From contig NZ_BMKX01000005.1 in the NCBI RefSeq assembly GCF_014644555.1, positions 62,001 through 126,000 on the forward strand: DNA of 64,000 nucleotides, given 5' to 3'. Within the stretch, counting starts at the first letter, position 1. Each line of letters opens with the position of its first letter. Under the pieces are notes generated by a model that did not search any database, was not told the DNA's origin, and saw nothing but the letters and a program-made list of their open reading frames with translations. Of this stretch, positions 9,014 through 18,373 are shown one piece after another. Made by a program: the position numbers and the translations under genes. The stretch is from Glutamicibacter ardleyensis. Lineage in GTDB: Bacteria > Actinomycetota > Actinomycetes > Actinomycetales > Micrococcaceae.

Positions 9014-9751
9014 ATGGCTTTGACGCCAGAAGACGTAGTCAATAAGCGGTTTCAGCCGACCAAGTTCCGAGAAGGCTACGACCAAGACGAGGTAGATGAC
9101 TTCCTCGACGAGATCGTTGTGGAATTACGTCGCCTGACCGGTGAGAACGAAGAGTTGCGCCGCCGCTTGGCAGGGCAGGGTGGAGACACTAACGTCTCGG
9201 CCAAGGAACAGTCAGTTCCTGCTCCAGTTGCCGCCGCTCCAGCTGCTAAGCCAGCTGAAGAGAAGAAGGTCGAAACCAAGACCGAAGAGCCTAAGAAGGT
9301 CGAGACTCCAGTTGCTGCTCCAGCCGCTGAGGTCAAGAAGACCGAAGCTCCGGTTGCTGCAGCTAAGGTCGAGGACAAGAAGGACGCGGCTCCTGGAGCC
9401 AACGCTGTTCCTGCTGCTGCCCCTCGCACCGAGTCCGCAGAATCCGCAGCTAACGTGCTTGCCATGGCACAGCGTCTGCACGATGAATATGTCGCCTCCG
9501 GTGTTGAGCAGCGCGACAAGATCATCTCGGAAGCTAAGACCGAGGCAAACTCGCTGGTTACCACCGCAGAAGAAAAGAGCCGTAAGACTCTCTCTGCACT
9601 GGAGCAGCAGAAGTCGGTACTTGAGCGTAAGCTTGAGCAGCTTCGCGGCTTCGAGCGTGACTACCGTGCACGTCTGAAGACTTACATCGAAGGACAGCTC
9701 CGCGACCTTGAGTCGCAGGGATCCATTGATAACGCAGGGAAGACCAACTAA
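9014..9751 (+). CDS. divIVA: Polar growth / cell division scaffold DivIVA (Wag31)
   Basis: This coiled-coil polar scaffold marks curved membranes and directs tip growth. The N-terminal signature MALTPEDVVNKRFQPTKFREGYDQDEVDDFLDE spans the DivIVA lipid-binding domain (about 1-60). A Lys/Ala/Pro/Glu-rich linker (about 70-135) is low-complexity. A second coiled coil (about 145-235) begins at AANVLAMAQRLHDEYV. The length is 245 residues. GAGGTGA at 9003-9009 is a good ribosome site. A 225-base gap separates it from the yggT-like gene, so it probably has its own promoter. I could not pick a convincing -35/-10 pair there. Confidence 0.95.
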   Translation: MALTPEDVVNKRFQPTKFREGYDQDEVDDFLDEIVVELRRLTGENEELRRRLAGQGGDTNVSAKEQSVPAPVAAAPAAKPAEEKKVETKTEEPKKVETPVAAPAAEVKKTEAPVAAAKVEDKKDAAPGANAVPAAAPRTESAESAANVLAMAQRLHDEYVASGVEQRDKIISEAKTEANSLVTTAEEKSRKTLSALEQQKSVLERKLEQLRGFERDYRARLKTYIEGQLRDLESQGSIDNAGKTN

Positions 9752-9796
9752 TCCTTATCGGGTTTGATGGCTTGAACTAAATATAAGTACAATTAA

Positions 9797-9827
9797 CGGT
9801 GGTGCTCGGATTGATCCGGCACCATCG
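9797..9827 (+). terminator. Probable terminator after divIVA
   Basis: An imperfect hairpin is formed by CGGTGGTGCTCGG (9797-9809) and CCGGCACCATCG (9816-9827), with one bulge, followed by TTGTTGTTT. It lies between divIVA and lspA. Confidence 0.6.
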
Positions 9828-9847
9828 TTGTTGTTTAAAGGGAATTA

Positions 9848-10432
9848 ATGGGTAACAGTGTGAGTGCTTCACCATCTAGGAGTGCTGCCGCGGCTAAGCG
9901 CTTCACAGGTCTTGGCCTGATCATCGCCTTAGTAGCGCTAGTTCTTGATCAAGCCGTCAAGATTCTCGTTGAGAGAACAATGAAACTCGGAGAATCAATT
10001 GAAGTGATTCCGAATTTCTTGGATATCCACTACATTCTCAACCCGGGTGCAGCCTTTTCCATCGGCGAAGATTTCACCATCATTTTCGCCATTCTGCAGG
10101 CTGCGGTAGCCGTATACGTGATTTATCTGCTGTTGCGCAAAGTGGGCACACGCGGCTGGGCGATCGTCTTGGGTTCTTTGCTCGGGGGAGTGCTAGGAAA
10201 TCTGACCGACCGCTTGTTCCGCGAACCGGCCTTTGGCTTCGGCCACGTTGTCGACATGTTTTCAGTCCAACACTTCGCAATTTTCAACGTTGCAGACTCA
10301 TTTATTGTTTGTTCGATGATCGTCGTGGCCCTGATGCTGATACGCGGACGCAACCTCGATGGAACCATTGGTGATCCGCCCAAAAACAACAAGACTGACG
10401 CTGACGATGAGAAGACGGAGCCCACAGCATGA
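9848..10432 (+). CDS. lspA: Lipoprotein signal peptidase (signal peptidase II)
   Basis: LspA is a membrane aspartic protease that removes signal peptides from prolipoproteins. Four hydrophobic segments are visible. Catalytic-region motifs are NPGAAFS (about residue 65) and the two-aspartate segment GNLTDRLFREPAFGFGHVVDM with FNVADSFI near 140-155. The length is 194 residues, with a soluble charged tail. AAAGGGAATTA precedes the ATG. The stop overlaps the rluD start by 4 bases (ATGA), a coupling usual for lspA-rluD. Confidence 0.94.
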   Translation: MGNSVSASPSRSAAAAKRFTGLGLIIALVALVLDQAVKILVERTMKLGESIEVIPNFLDIHYILNPGAAFSIGEDFTIIFAILQAAVAVYVIYLLLRKVGTRGWAIVLGSLLGGVLGNLTDRLFREPAFGFGHVVDMFSVQHFAIFNVADSFIVCSMIVVALMLIRGRNLDGTIGDPPKNNKTDADDEKTEPTA

Positions 10433-11376
10433 GCACTACTGGGGGAACTCAGATCCATGAACTGCTCGTGGCTGACGAGGATGCCGGACAACGGCTGGAC
10501 TCGTATCTTGCCAAGGTGTTGGAGATCCCTAGAGTTTTAGCGAAGACGCTGTTCAAAGACTCCATGGTTGAAGTTAATGGACGTGTAGTAACGAAGCCGC
10601 TGAAGGTTAGAGCGGGCGACGCATTGCGCGTAAGTATTCCACCGCAGTCCGACCCACTAGAAATTAGAGTAATTGCCGTGGAAGATTTGAAGATCATTGC
10701 CGACGAAGACGACTACGTTGTCATCGATAAGCCGGTCGGAGTCGCCGCACATCCTTCTCCTGGATGGGTCGGGCCTACTGTCGTAGGTGCGCTAATGGCC
10801 GAAGGCTACAATATTTCTACCTCTGGTGCCGCCGAGCGTCAGGGCATTGTCCACCGCCTCGACGTGGGAACGAGCGGACTCATGGTGGTAGCCAAATCTG
10901 AGCGTGCCTACACGGGTCTGAAGCGCGCGTTTAAGGAACGCACCCCCAAAAAGGTTTATCATGCGGTAGTTCAAGGGCTACCTGATCCTCTTGAAGGCAC
11001 CATCGATGCACCGATCGGCCGGCACCCAGGTCATGACTGGAAGTTCGCTGTCCTGGAAGGTGGACGCGACTCCGTCACGCACTATGAGATGCTCGAAGCC
11101 TTCGGCCGAGCAAGTCTGGTAGAAGTGCATCTAGAAACCGGACGCACCCATCAGATTCGTGTGCACTTCTCCGCCTTTGGGCACCCCTGCGTTGGCGACC
11201 AGACCTATGGGGCCGACCCTAACCTAGGTGCCGCGTTGGGGTTGACGCGCCAGTGGCTACATGCCAAACGGCTGGGATTTAATCACCCGGTCACCGGAGA
11301 ATGGGTTGAATATGAGAGCGAATACCCGCATGACCTCGCCGGTGCGCTAGAACTGTTGCGCGAAGGTGGCTACTAG
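10429..11376 (+). CDS. rluD: RluA-family 23S rRNA pseudouridine synthase (RluD-like)
   Basis: This enzyme isomerises uridines in RNA, probably 23S rRNA. An N-terminal S4 RNA-binding domain (about 10-85, ending KVRAGDALRVSIPP) precedes the catalytic domain. The signature IVHRLDVGTSGLMVVAK carries the catalytic Asp at about residue 144. The motif ETGRTHQIRVHFSAFGHP is also typical. The length is 315 residues. It overlaps lspA by 4 bases. The precise target (RluD, RluA or RluC type) cannot be settled from sequence alone; RluD-like is the usual call in this neighbourhood. Confidence 0.9.
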   Translation: MSTTGGTQIHELLVADEDAGQRLDSYLAKVLEIPRVLAKTLFKDSMVEVNGRVVTKPLKVRAGDALRVSIPPQSDPLEIRVIAVEDLKIIADEDDYVVIDKPVGVAAHPSPGWVGPTVVGALMAEGYNISTSGAAERQGIVHRLDVGTSGLMVVAKSERAYTGLKRAFKERTPKKVYHAVVQGLPDPLEGTIDAPIGRHPGHDWKFAVLEGGRDSVTHYEMLEAFGRASLVEVHLETGRTHQIRVHFSAFGHPCVGDQTYGADPNLGAALGLTRQWLHAKRLGFNHPVTGEWVEYESEYPHDLAGALELLREGGY

Positions 11377-11385
11377 TCCTATGGC

Positions 11386-11418
11386 CCACCGGCTATGAGA
11401 GCTCCCACAGCCGGTGGC
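11386..11418 (+). terminator. Hairpin after rluD
   Basis: Inverted repeat CCACCGGCT (11386-11394) with AGCCGGTGG (11409-11417) between rluD and the dnaE promoter. There is no run of T after it. Confidence 0.55.
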
Positions 11419-11447
11419 AGGTGGACGATATTCGTGGCGTAAATCGT

Positions 11448-11453
11448 TAGACT
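11448..11453 (+). promoter_or_regulatory. -10 box for leaderless dnaE
   Basis: TAGACT ends 6 bases before the dnaE GTG, and no purine-rich ribosome site is present. This predicts transcription starting at the first base of the start codon. Confidence 0.6.
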
Positions 11454-11459
11454 GGTTCA

Positions 11460-14400
11460 GTGAGCGCGACACGTGACGGATTTGTCCATCTGCATACCCA
11501 TACCGAATACTCCATGTTGGACGGGGCAGCCCGGCTTTCGGAGCTTTTTGAAGAAGCTAACCGACAAGGCATGGAAGCCATGGCGATTACCGACCATGGA
11601 TACCTTTTTGGTGCCTTCGACTTCTGGAAGCGGGCTACCGATGCCGGAGTAAAACCAATCATCGGCGTCGAAGCCTATGTAACTCCTGGCACGGCGAGAA
11701 ACGATAAGACTCGTGTGAAGTGGCGCACCGACGAATCCCAAAAGGGTGACGACGTCTCCGGTGGTGGCCTGTATAACCATATGACCTTGTTGTCTTACAA
11801 CAACAAGGGTATGGATAACCTCTTCAAGGGATCCTCCCGGGCATCGCTTGACTCAGTCTTTGGCAAATACCCACGCTGGGACCGCGAACTGCTCAACGAG
11901 CACTCCGAAGGCCTGATCGCCACGACAGGTTGCCCCTCAGGTGAAGTCCAGACCAAGTTACGTCTAGGCCAGTATGACGCGGCCAAGGCTGCGGCAGCCG
12001 AACTTCAAGACTTGTTCGGCAAAGAAAATTATTTCTGCGAGATCATGGACCACGGTCTAGAGATTGAACGCAGAATCACCAAAGATCTTCTGCGCCTGGC
12101 CCGCGAACTAGACATCCCGCTCGTTGCCACCAACGATCTTCACTACACCCATGAAGCCGATTCGAAGGCCCATGAGGCGCTACTGGCAATCAACTCCGGT
12201 TCCACTCTCGACGAGCCGACCTATGACCAGGGCGGCAGCCGTTTCGCATTCTCTGGATCTGGCTATTACCTAAAGAGTGCACGCGAAATGCGTGAGTTGT
12301 TCAAAGAACACCCCGAGGCATGCGACAACACCCTTGAAATCGCTGACCGTGTTGATCTTTCTTTCGACACCAACGCAAACTACATGCCTAAGTTCCCTTG
12401 CCCGCCGGGAGAAGACGAAACCAGCTGGCTCATTAAAGAAGTAGACAAGGGACTGCACTACAGGTACCCCAATGGCATCCCCGAAGACTCACGCAGGCAG
12501 GCCGACTACGAGCTTGATGTCATCATCAAGATGGGATTCCCCGGCTACTTCCTAGTCGTCGCCGACTTTATTAACTGGTCAAAGAGCAATGGCATCCGCG
12601 TGGGTCCAGGACGTGGTTCCGGTGCCGGTTCAATGGTTGCCTACGCGATGCGTATTACCGACCTGGACCCATTGGTACACGGGTTGATCTTTGAACGTTT
12701 CTTGAACCCGGAACGTGTTTCCATGCCCGACTTCGACGTGGACTTCGATGATAGGCGCCGCTCGGAGGTCATCAAGTATGTGACCGAAAAGTATGGCGAC
12801 GAACGTGTTTCAATGATCGTCACCTATGGTTCCATCAAGACCAAGCAGGCATTGAAGGACTCCTCTCGTGTGCTGGGCTACCCATTTAGCATGGGTGAAA
12901 CCTTGACCAAGGCCCTGCCACCGGCAGTGATGGCTAAAGATATCCCACTGAACGATATTGATAACCCAGATTCAAAGCGTTATTCAGAAGCCGGAGATTT
13001 CCGTAATCTGGTGGCCAACGACCCAGAAGCTGCACGTGTTTTCGAAACGGCCAAGGGCATTGAAGGGCTCAAGCGTCAGTGGGGCGTACACGCCGCCGGC
13101 GTGATCATGAGCTCGGATCCGATCATCGACGTCATCCCGATCATGCGTCGTATCCAAGACGGCCAGGTTATTACCCAGTTCGACTACCCGACCTGTGAAG
13201 GCTTGGGTTTGATCAAGATGGACTTCTTGGGGTTGCGTAACCTCACCATCATTTCCGACGCGTTGGAAAACATCACGTACAACACGGGGGATGAGCTAGA
13301 CCTCGAGGTACTGACGCTCGAAGACACCGAAGCCTATAACCTGCTAGCTCGTGGTGACACCCTTGGTGTGTTCCAGCTCGATGGTGGGCCAATGCGCTCA
13401 CTGTTGAAGATGATGCGCCCGGATAACTTCGAAGATATCTCCGCTGTGATCGCCTTGTACCGACCAGGTCCCATGGGCGCTAACTCGCATACAAACTATG
13501 CGTTGCGTAAAACCGGGTTGCAGGATGTCACCCCGATCCACCCGGAGCTCGCAGAACCACTAGCCGACATTCTCGGCGGAACCTACGGCCTGATTGTGTA
13601 TCAGGAGCAGGTTATGGCGATCGCGCAGAAGCTTGCCGGCTACTCGCTGGGCCAGGCAGATATTCTGCGCCGTGCCATGGGTAAAAAGAAGAAGTCAGAA
13701 CTGGATAAGCAGTTCGCCGGCTTCAAACAGGGTATGAACGACAACGGATATTCAGACGCAGCGGTGAAAACCCTGTGGGACATTCTGCTGCCGTTCTCCG
13801 ACTACGCGTTCAACAAAGCCCACTCAGCTGCCTACGGGGTGGTGTCCTACTGGACCGCATACCTCAAGGCGCACTACCCGGCCGAATACATGGCAGCATT
13901 GCTCACCTCGGTCGGCGATGACAAGGACAAGCTGGCGCTGTACCTAAACGAATGCCGGCACATCGGCATCACCGTACTTCCGCCAGATGTTAATGAATCA
14001 GCACTGAACTTCACCCCTGTGGGTAAAGACATCCGCTTCGGCATGGGTGCTATCCGTAACGTCGGTGCTAACGCGGTGGCCGGCATGGTTGAAGCGCGAA
14101 CTGAAAAGGGCGCGTACCGGGATTTCAGCGACTTTTTGAGCAAGGTCCCTGCAGTGGTCTGCAACAAGCGCACCATTGAGTCCTTGATCAAGGCCGGCGC
14201 CTTCGACTCGCTGAAGCACCCGCGCCGGGCTCTGGTGGCCATTCACGAAGAGGCCGTCGACTCGGTCATTCAGCTCAAGCGCAATGAAGCGGCGAACCAG
14301 TTTGATCTGTTTAGTGCACTGGATACCTCCGATGTCTCAGATGCGATGACGGTAGCAATTCCTGATCTTCCCGACTGGGAGAAGAAGGAAAAGCTTGCCT

Positions 14401-15023
14401 ACGAACGAGATATGCTCGGTCTCTACGTCTCGGATCACCCGCTGCAAGGTTTGGGCTCCGCCCTTGACCAGTACGCGGACATGCCGGTGACGAGCGTGTT
14501 GTCCGATGAAGGACCAGCCGACGGACATGTCATTTCGATAGCAGGAATGATCAGCGGGCTGCAGCGACGTATTGCCAAAAAATCTGGCAACCCCTACGCA
14601 CGCAGTGAAATTGAGGACCTTTCCGGTTCCATGGAAGTGATGTTCTTCGGTCAGGCCTACCAGCCAATCGCCGAGATCCTGGCCGATGACTTGATTGTCG
14701 TGATCAAGGGACGTGTACAACGCCGCGACGATGGATCGATCACACTTAACGCCCAAGAGATGATGATCCCCGAACTCTCCGATACCTCAGGTACCGGACC
14801 GGTAGTTATCGGTATACCTACGCATAAAGCTACCGAGACGCTAATCCAGAAACTCGGAGATGTGCTGCGCACCCATAGCGGAAACACCGAGGTGCGGGTA
14901 AAGCTCAGCGGAAGCCGTGGTACCTCCTTGATGAGACTAGGCATGAATTTCAGGGTTAATCCGAACCCTGCTCTGTTCGGAGATTTGAAGGTACTGCTCG
15001 GCCCGGCCTGCCTGGACGTGTAG
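11460..15023 (+). CDS. dnaE: DNA polymerase III subunit alpha
   Basis: This is the catalytic subunit of the replicative polymerase (DnaE1 type). The PHP domain at the N-terminus shows HLHTHTEYSMLDGA. The polymerase palm motif PDFDVDFDDRRR (about 423-434) carries the metal-binding aspartates. GPGRGSGAGSMVAYAM and the thumb/fingers region AFNKAHSAAYG follow. A C-terminal OB-fold region (about 1010-1100) and tail end the 1187-residue protein, normal for actinobacteria. The GTG start has a -10 box 6 bases upstream and no Shine-Dalgarno sequence, suggesting leaderless translation. A terminator-like hairpin follows at 15040-15076. Confidence 0.97.
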   Translation: MSATRDGFVHLHTHTEYSMLDGAARLSELFEEANRQGMEAMAITDHGYLFGAFDFWKRATDAGVKPIIGVEAYVTPGTARNDKTRVKWRTDESQKGDDVSGGGLYNHMTLLSYNNKGMDNLFKGSSRASLDSVFGKYPRWDRELLNEHSEGLIATTGCPSGEVQTKLRLGQYDAAKAAAAELQDLFGKENYFCEIMDHGLEIERRITKDLLRLARELDIPLVATNDLHYTHEADSKAHEALLAINSGSTLDEPTYDQGGSRFAFSGSGYYLKSAREMRELFKEHPEACDNTLEIADRVDLSFDTNANYMPKFPCPPGEDETSWLIKEVDKGLHYRYPNGIPEDSRRQADYELDVIIKMGFPGYFLVVADFINWSKSNGIRVGPGRGSGAGSMVAYAMRITDLDPLVHGLIFERFLNPERVSMPDFDVDFDDRRRSEVIKYVTEKYGDERVSMIVTYGSIKTKQALKDSSRVLGYPFSMGETLTKALPPAVMAKDIPLNDIDNPDSKRYSEAGDFRNLVANDPEAARVFETAKGIEGLKRQWGVHAAGVIMSSDPIIDVIPIMRRIQDGQVITQFDYPTCEGLGLIKMDFLGLRNLTIISDALENITYNTGDELDLEVLTLEDTEAYNLLARGDTLGVFQLDGGPMRSLLKMMRPDNFEDISAVIALYRPGPMGANSHTNYALRKTGLQDVTPIHPELAEPLADILGGTYGLIVYQEQVMAIAQKLAGYSLGQADILRRAMGKKKKSELDKQFAGFKQGMNDNGYSDAAVKTLWDILLPFSDYAFNKAHSAAYGVVSYWTAYLKAHYPAEYMAALLTSVGDDKDKLALYLNECRHIGITVLPPDVNESALNFTPVGKDIRFGMGAIRNVGANAVAGMVEARTEKGAYRDFSDFLSKVPAVVCNKRTIESLIKAGAFDSLKHPRRALVAIHEEAVDSVIQLKRNEAANQFDLFSALDTSDVSDAMTVAIPDLPDWEKKEKLAYERDMLGLYVSDHPLQGLGSALDQYADMPVTSVLSDEGPADGHVISIAGMISGLQRRIAKKSGNPYARSEIEDLSGSMEVMFFGQAYQPIAEILADDLIVVIKGRVQRRDDGSITLNAQEMMIPELSDTSGTGPVVIGIPTHKATETLIQKLGDVLRTHSGNTEVRVKLSGSRGTSLMRLGMNFRVNPNPALFGDLKVLLGPACLDV

Positions 15024-15039
15024 CAATCGCATAATGTAT

Positions 15040-15076
15040 GACCGGATGGGGTAACTTATGGGAACCCAATCCGGTC
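15040..15076 (+). terminator. Terminator-like hairpin after dnaE
   Basis: GACCGGATGGGGT (15040-15052) pairs with ACCCAATCCGGTC (15064-15076) at 12 of 13 positions, between dnaE and the hisD promoter. Confidence 0.65.
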
Positions 15077-15084
15077 TTACACGT

Positions 15085-15090
15085 TAAACT
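15085..15090 (+). promoter_or_regulatory. -10 box for leaderless hisD
   Basis: TAAACT ends 3 bases before GTG 15094 and 6 bases before GTG 15097. The usual spacing favours 15097 as both transcription and translation start. Confidence 0.55.
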
Positions 15091-15096
15091 GGGGTG

Positions 15097-16449
15097 GTGA
15101 CCTTAAACCCAGATACCGATTTTTCCGAACTCGCGACCATTGATTGGCGTGGAGCGAAACTCAACCGTGCTCAGCTCAAAGCCAAATTGCCTCGACCTGA
15201 AATGAATTCGCAGACGGCCGCAGAGGTTGTCCAGCAAATCATCAACGACGTGCGTGAACATGGTATGGAAACGCTCAAGGACCTCGCCAAGCGGTTCGAT
15301 AAGGTTGAACTGGAACATACTCGGGTCCCGCAAGCAGAATTAGATCGAGCCTTGAACGAGCTTGATCCGCAGGTCCGCTTGGCTTTAGAAGAGTCCATCA
15401 AGCGTGCCCGCTCCTTTGCTCAAGCTCAGTTGCCGCAGGACGTCACCGTTGAATATGGCCACGGTGGAACCGTGACGCAGCGCTGGGTTCCAGTGCGACG
15501 CGTTGGTCTCTATGTCCCGGGCGGATTGGCTGTTTACCCTTCCTCGGTCATCATGAACACCATTCCGGCGCAGGCTGCAGGGGTCACCTCGCTCGCGCTG
15601 GCAAGCCCACCGCAGGCGGATTTTGGCGGTCTGCCACACCCGACGATCCTGGCTGCAGCGAAGCTGTTAGGAATTACCGAGGTACACGCAATGGGCGGGG
15701 CCCAGGCCGTGGCGGCTTTCGCCTACGGGGTGCAGGTCCCGAACGATCAGCGTGGAGATATTGAACCGGTAGATGTTATTTCCGGTCCGGGCAATGTTTT
15801 TGTGGCCACAGCGAAGCGTCTGGTGAAAGGCGTCGTCGGTATCGACGCGGAGGCCGGACCCACCGAAATTGCGATTTTGGCCGATGAAACTGCCAACGCA
15901 TCATTCGTCGCGGCAGATATGATCTCGCAAGCCGAACACGACGCTAATGCGGCTGCCGTGCTGGTGACCGATTCGCCGGCTCTCGCCACCGCTGTGCGCG
16001 CCGAACTTAGCACGCAGGTAGCGGCCACGAAACACACCGAACGCGTCCAGCAAGCCCTGTCCGGAAGACAGTCGGCAATCATCCTGGTTGATGATCTCGA
16101 TCAGGGCGTCGAAGTGTGTAATGCTTACGCGGCTGAGCACTTGGAAATCCTCACCATAAACGCGGCGGAGGTGGCCGCACGGATCAACGCTGCCGGGGCG
16201 ATTTTTGTCGGAGAATTTGCTCCGGTGTCCCTAGGAGATTATTGCGCAGGCTCAAACCATGTGCTGCCAACCAGTGGTACCGCACTGCACGCCTCGGGGC
16301 TGAACGTGAACACGTTCCTCAAAGCCATCCAGGTGATCAACTACGACAAGAGCGCGCTTGCTGAGGTGGCCACTCACGTGATCAATCTTGCCAATGCCGA
16401 GGACCTCCCAGCACACGGTGACGCGGTCGCGGTGCGTCAAGCCCATTAG
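15097..16449 (+). CDS. hisD: Histidinol dehydrogenase
   Basis: HisD oxidises L-histidinol to L-histidine in two NAD-dependent steps, the end of histidine biosynthesis. Family motifs are visible: [59 protein letters not shown] with the zinc/base His, and the C-terminal [13 protein letters not shown]. The length is 450 residues. Two GTGs at 15094 and 15097 are possible; the second fits the -10 spacing. The other his genes are not in this window. Confidence 0.96.
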   Translation: MTLNPDTDFSELATIDWRGAKLNRAQLKAKLPRPEMNSQTAAEVVQQIINDVREHGMETLKDLAKRFDKVELEHTRVPQAELDRALNELDPQVRLALEESIKRARSFAQAQLPQDVTVEYGHGGTVTQRWVPVRRVGLYVPGGLAVYPSSVIMNTIPAQAAGVTSLALASPPQADFGGLPHPTILAAAKLLGITEVHAMGGAQAVAAFAYGVQVPNDQRGDIEPVDVISGPGNVFVATAKRLVKGVVGIDAEAGPTEIAILADETANASFVAADMISQAEHDANAAAVLVTDSPALATAVRAELSTQVAATKHTERVQQALSGRQSAIILVDDLDQGVEVCNAYAAEHLEILTINAAEVAARINAAGAIFVGEFAPVSLGDYCAGSNHVLPTSGTALHASGLNVNTFLKAIQVINYDKSALAEVATHVINLANAEDLPAHGDAVAVRQAH

Positions 16450-16453
16450 ACGC

Positions 16454-16459
16454 TAAACT
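16454..16459 (+). promoter_or_regulatory. -10 box upstream of nrdR leader
   Basis: TAAACT lies just downstream of the hisD stop. The predicted transcript begins near 16465, about 70 bases before the nrdR ATG, and coincides with a GTG. Confidence 0.5.
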
Positions 16460-16464
16460 GTTAG

Positions 16465-16563
16465 GTGACGTGTGTGAATTTCTATACGCCGACGGCGTTG
16501 GTTAGCACCACGATCGCAAAAAGTTGGAGGTGTCATGAATTGCCCTTATTGTCGCAACGCTGA
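16465..16563 (+). CDS. Possible 32-codon leaderless leader peptide overlapping nrdR start
   Basis: A GTG placed 5 bases after the -10 hexamer TAAACT opens a 32-codon frame (Met-Thr-Cys-Val-Asn-Phe-Tyr...). It runs through the nrdR ribosome site and stops at 16561-16563, 26 bases inside nrdR in another frame. The placement matches the leaderless genes of this window, so ribosomes could initiate here and influence nrdR initiation. The peptide has no recognisable domain. There are two cysteines but no obvious attenuator run of one amino acid. It may be a chance frame. Confidence 0.35.
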   Translation: MTCVNFYTPTALVSTTIAKSWRCHELPLLSQR

Positions 16564-17023
16564 TTCGCGTGTGGTCGATAGCAGAGTCGCCGATGATGGC
16601 GTATCAATTCGACGTCGTCGTCAGTGCACCGAATGTTCGCGCCGTTTTACCACCACTGAAACTGCTGCGTTGAACGTGTTGAAGCAGTCTGGCGCGGTAG
16701 AACCTTTCTCGCGCCACAAGGTCATTAATGGCGTGCGTAAGGCATGCCAAGGACGCCCGGTAACTGATCACGATTTGGCCATCCTTGCCCAAGAAGTTGA
16801 AGAAACGGTCCGTACTTCAGGTGCAGCGGAAATTCCCGCGCATCAGGTCGGACTGGCCATCCTTGAGCCGTTGTCACGTCTGGACGAGGTTGCGTACCTA
16901 AGATTTGCCAGCGTCTATCACAATTTCCAGTCGCTCACCGATTTTGAAACTGCGATGGCGAAGTTGCGTGATCGCCGTTCCACAACGCCACAGGGCAACC
17001 AACGCCCACTAACCGCAAACTAA
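16535..17023 (+). CDS. nrdR: Transcriptional repressor NrdR
   Basis: NrdR is an ATP/dATP-sensing repressor of ribonucleotide reductase genes. The N-terminal zinc ribbon shows [15 protein letters not shown] and CTECSRRF (two CxxC pairs at about residues 3-6 and 31-34). The ATP-cone domain (about 49-139) follows with [14 protein letters not shown]. The length is 162 residues. TTGGAGG at 16524-16530 gives a good ribosome site for the ATG. It is convergent with map, sharing a strong hairpin at 17051-17101. Confidence 0.95.
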   Translation: MNCPYCRNADSRVVDSRVADDGVSIRRRRQCTECSRRFTTTETAALNVLKQSGAVEPFSRHKVINGVRKACQGRPVTDHDLAILAQEVEETVRTSGAAEIPAHQVGLAILEPLSRLDEVAYLRFASVYHNFQSLTDFETAMAKLRDRRSTTPQGNQRPLTAN

Positions 17024-17050
17024 CTTTGCACGCCAATGATGGCGACAGAT

Positions 17051-17101
17051 ACAGCGCAGGCCGAGTCCCACCCTTACGGTGTGGGACTCGGCCTGCGCTG
17101 T
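17051..17101. terminator. Bidirectional 21-bp hairpin between nrdR and map
   Basis: A perfect 21-bp inverted repeat (17051-17071 with 17081-17101, 9-base loop) lies between convergent nrdR and map. It begins ACAGCGCAGGCC. Only TTT follows on the plus strand, so it is U-poor. Confidence 0.8.
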
Positions 17102-17126
17102 TTCACGATGTTGTAGCGCTTAGCAA

Positions 17127-18002
17127 TTATGGGAGCGTAAGGATCTCAGCGCCCTCGTTGGTCACCAATAGCGTGTGTTCAAACTGTGCGGTGCGCTTTT
17201 TATCGCGGGTAGTGACCGTCCAGTCGTCTTCCCACATATCCCATTCGGTGGTGCCTAGGGTGAGCATCGGTTCGATTGTGAACACCATGCCGGGTTCGAT
17301 GATGGTGTTATAGGCCGGTGCCGCATCGTAATGCGGAATGATCAGGCCGGTATGGAAAGCCTCACCGACGCCGTGTCCGGTGAAATCGCGGACCACGCCG
17401 TAGCCGAAACGCTTCGCATAGCTTTCAATGATGCGCCCGATGACATTAATTTCCCGGCCGGGCATTACCGATTTAATAGCGCGCTTCAGCGACATTTCGG
17501 TACGTTCAACGAGTAACCGGGATTCTTCGTCAACGTCCCCAACGAGGAATGTTGCGTTGTTATCCCCATGCACTCCACCAATGTAGGCGGTGATATCAAT
17601 ATTGATGATGTCGCCATCTTGGACCACGGTGCTGTCTGGGATGCCGTGGCAAATAACTTCATTGAGTGATGAGCATAAAGACTTTGGGAAACCGCGGTAT
17701 CCCAGGGTGGAAGGATAGGCCTTGTGGTCCATGAGGAACTCGTGTCCCAGGCGGTCAAGCTCATCGGTGGTTATTCCTGGCTGGCAGGCTTTGCCTACTT
17801 CGGCCAATGCCTGAGCGGCAATGCGCGAAGCAATACGTATTCTTTCAATAACTTCAGGGCTTTTCACCTCTGAGGCAGTATTTTCCGCCGGGGCCTTCTT
17901 GCCCACATATTCGGGGCGTTCAATATCGGCCGGGACACTAAGTTCGGGAAAGATTGTGCCGGGAGTCAAGGTTCCAAGAGGTGCAGTTGCGACAGTAGCC
18001 AT
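17127..18002 (-). CDS. map: Type I methionine aminopeptidase
   Basis: This enzyme removes the initiator methionine from nascent proteins and uses two metal ions. Ligand motifs are present: [19 protein letters not shown] (two Asp), GHGVGEAFH (His), FTIEPML (Glu) and QFEHTLLVT (Glu). The length is 291 residues. The first 45 or so residues form a proline-rich extension seen in actinobacterial MapB-type enzymes. The ATG at 18002 has TAGAAT ending 6 bases upstream on the minus strand (18014-18009), so the mRNA is probably leaderless. Confidence 0.95.
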   Translation of the reverse strand: MATVATAPLGTLTPGTIFPELSVPADIERPEYVGKKAPAENTASEVKSPEVIERIRIASRIAAQALAEVGKACQPGITTDELDRLGHEFLMDHKAYPSTLGYRGFPKSLCSSLNEVICHGIPDSTVVQDGDIINIDITAYIGGVHGDNNATFLVGDVDEESRLLVERTEMSLKRAIKSVMPGREINVIGRIIESYAKRFGYGVVRDFTGHGVGEAFHTGLIIPHYDAAPAYNTIIEPGMVFTIEPMLTLGTTEWDMWEDDWTVTTRDKKRTAQFEHTLLVTNEGAEILTLP

Positions 18003-18008
18003 ATAAAC

Positions 18009-18014
18009 ATTCTA
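18009..18014 (-). promoter_or_regulatory. -10 box for leaderless map
   Basis: On the minus strand TAGAAT is followed by GTTTAT and then the map ATG. Confidence 0.6.
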
Positions 18015-18114
18015 ACTACGCAATGAGCACAACATACGCTTTGAAGATCAACCGAACTGCGTGAGATTGAGCTAGCGTTGAGTCATCAAGATCCAACGAC
18101 CCGAGGAGCTTACG

Positions 18115-18309
18115 GTGAGCGAGACTTCCATTTCAGAAGAAGGCAAGTATTGGTACAACGTATCAACGGGAAGTATTGAGAAGGGTCCACAGTCCGATTG
18201 GACGAAACTTTTAGGCCCCTACGATACTGAAGAGGCGGCACGCAACGCGATGAGCAAGGTGCAGGCTCGTAACGAAGCATGGGATGCCGAGGACGAAGAA
18301 GAAGCCTAA
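18115..18309 (+). CDS. Small SPOR-like protein
   Basis: This is a 64-residue acidic protein containing KYWYNVSTGSIEKGPQSDWTKLLGPYDTEEAARNA. The pattern (W-Y/F-N at the start, then LGPYDTEEAA) matches small actinobacterial proteins annotated as SPOR-domain-like. It has no signal peptide or membrane segment. The start is GTG with GAGGAG at 18103-18108, 6 bases upstream. It is divergent from map and convergent with panB, with a shared hairpin at 18316-18353. The function is unknown. It is small but well supported by its ribosome site and the recognisable pattern. Confidence 0.75.
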   Translation: MSETSISEEGKYWYNVSTGSIEKGPQSDWTKLLGPYDTEEAARNAMSKVQARNEAWDAEDEEEA

Positions 18310-18315
18310 ATATGC

Positions 18316-18353
18316 AGAACCCGCGTAGGGGAGTATTTCCATACGCGGGTTCT
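18316..18353. terminator. Bidirectional terminator between the small SPOR-like gene and panB
   Basis: AGAACCCGCGTA (18316-18327) pairs perfectly with TACGCGGGTTCT (18342-18353) between two convergent genes. Confidence 0.75.
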
Positions 18354-18373
18354 TCGTTTAAGCGCCAAGTCGC

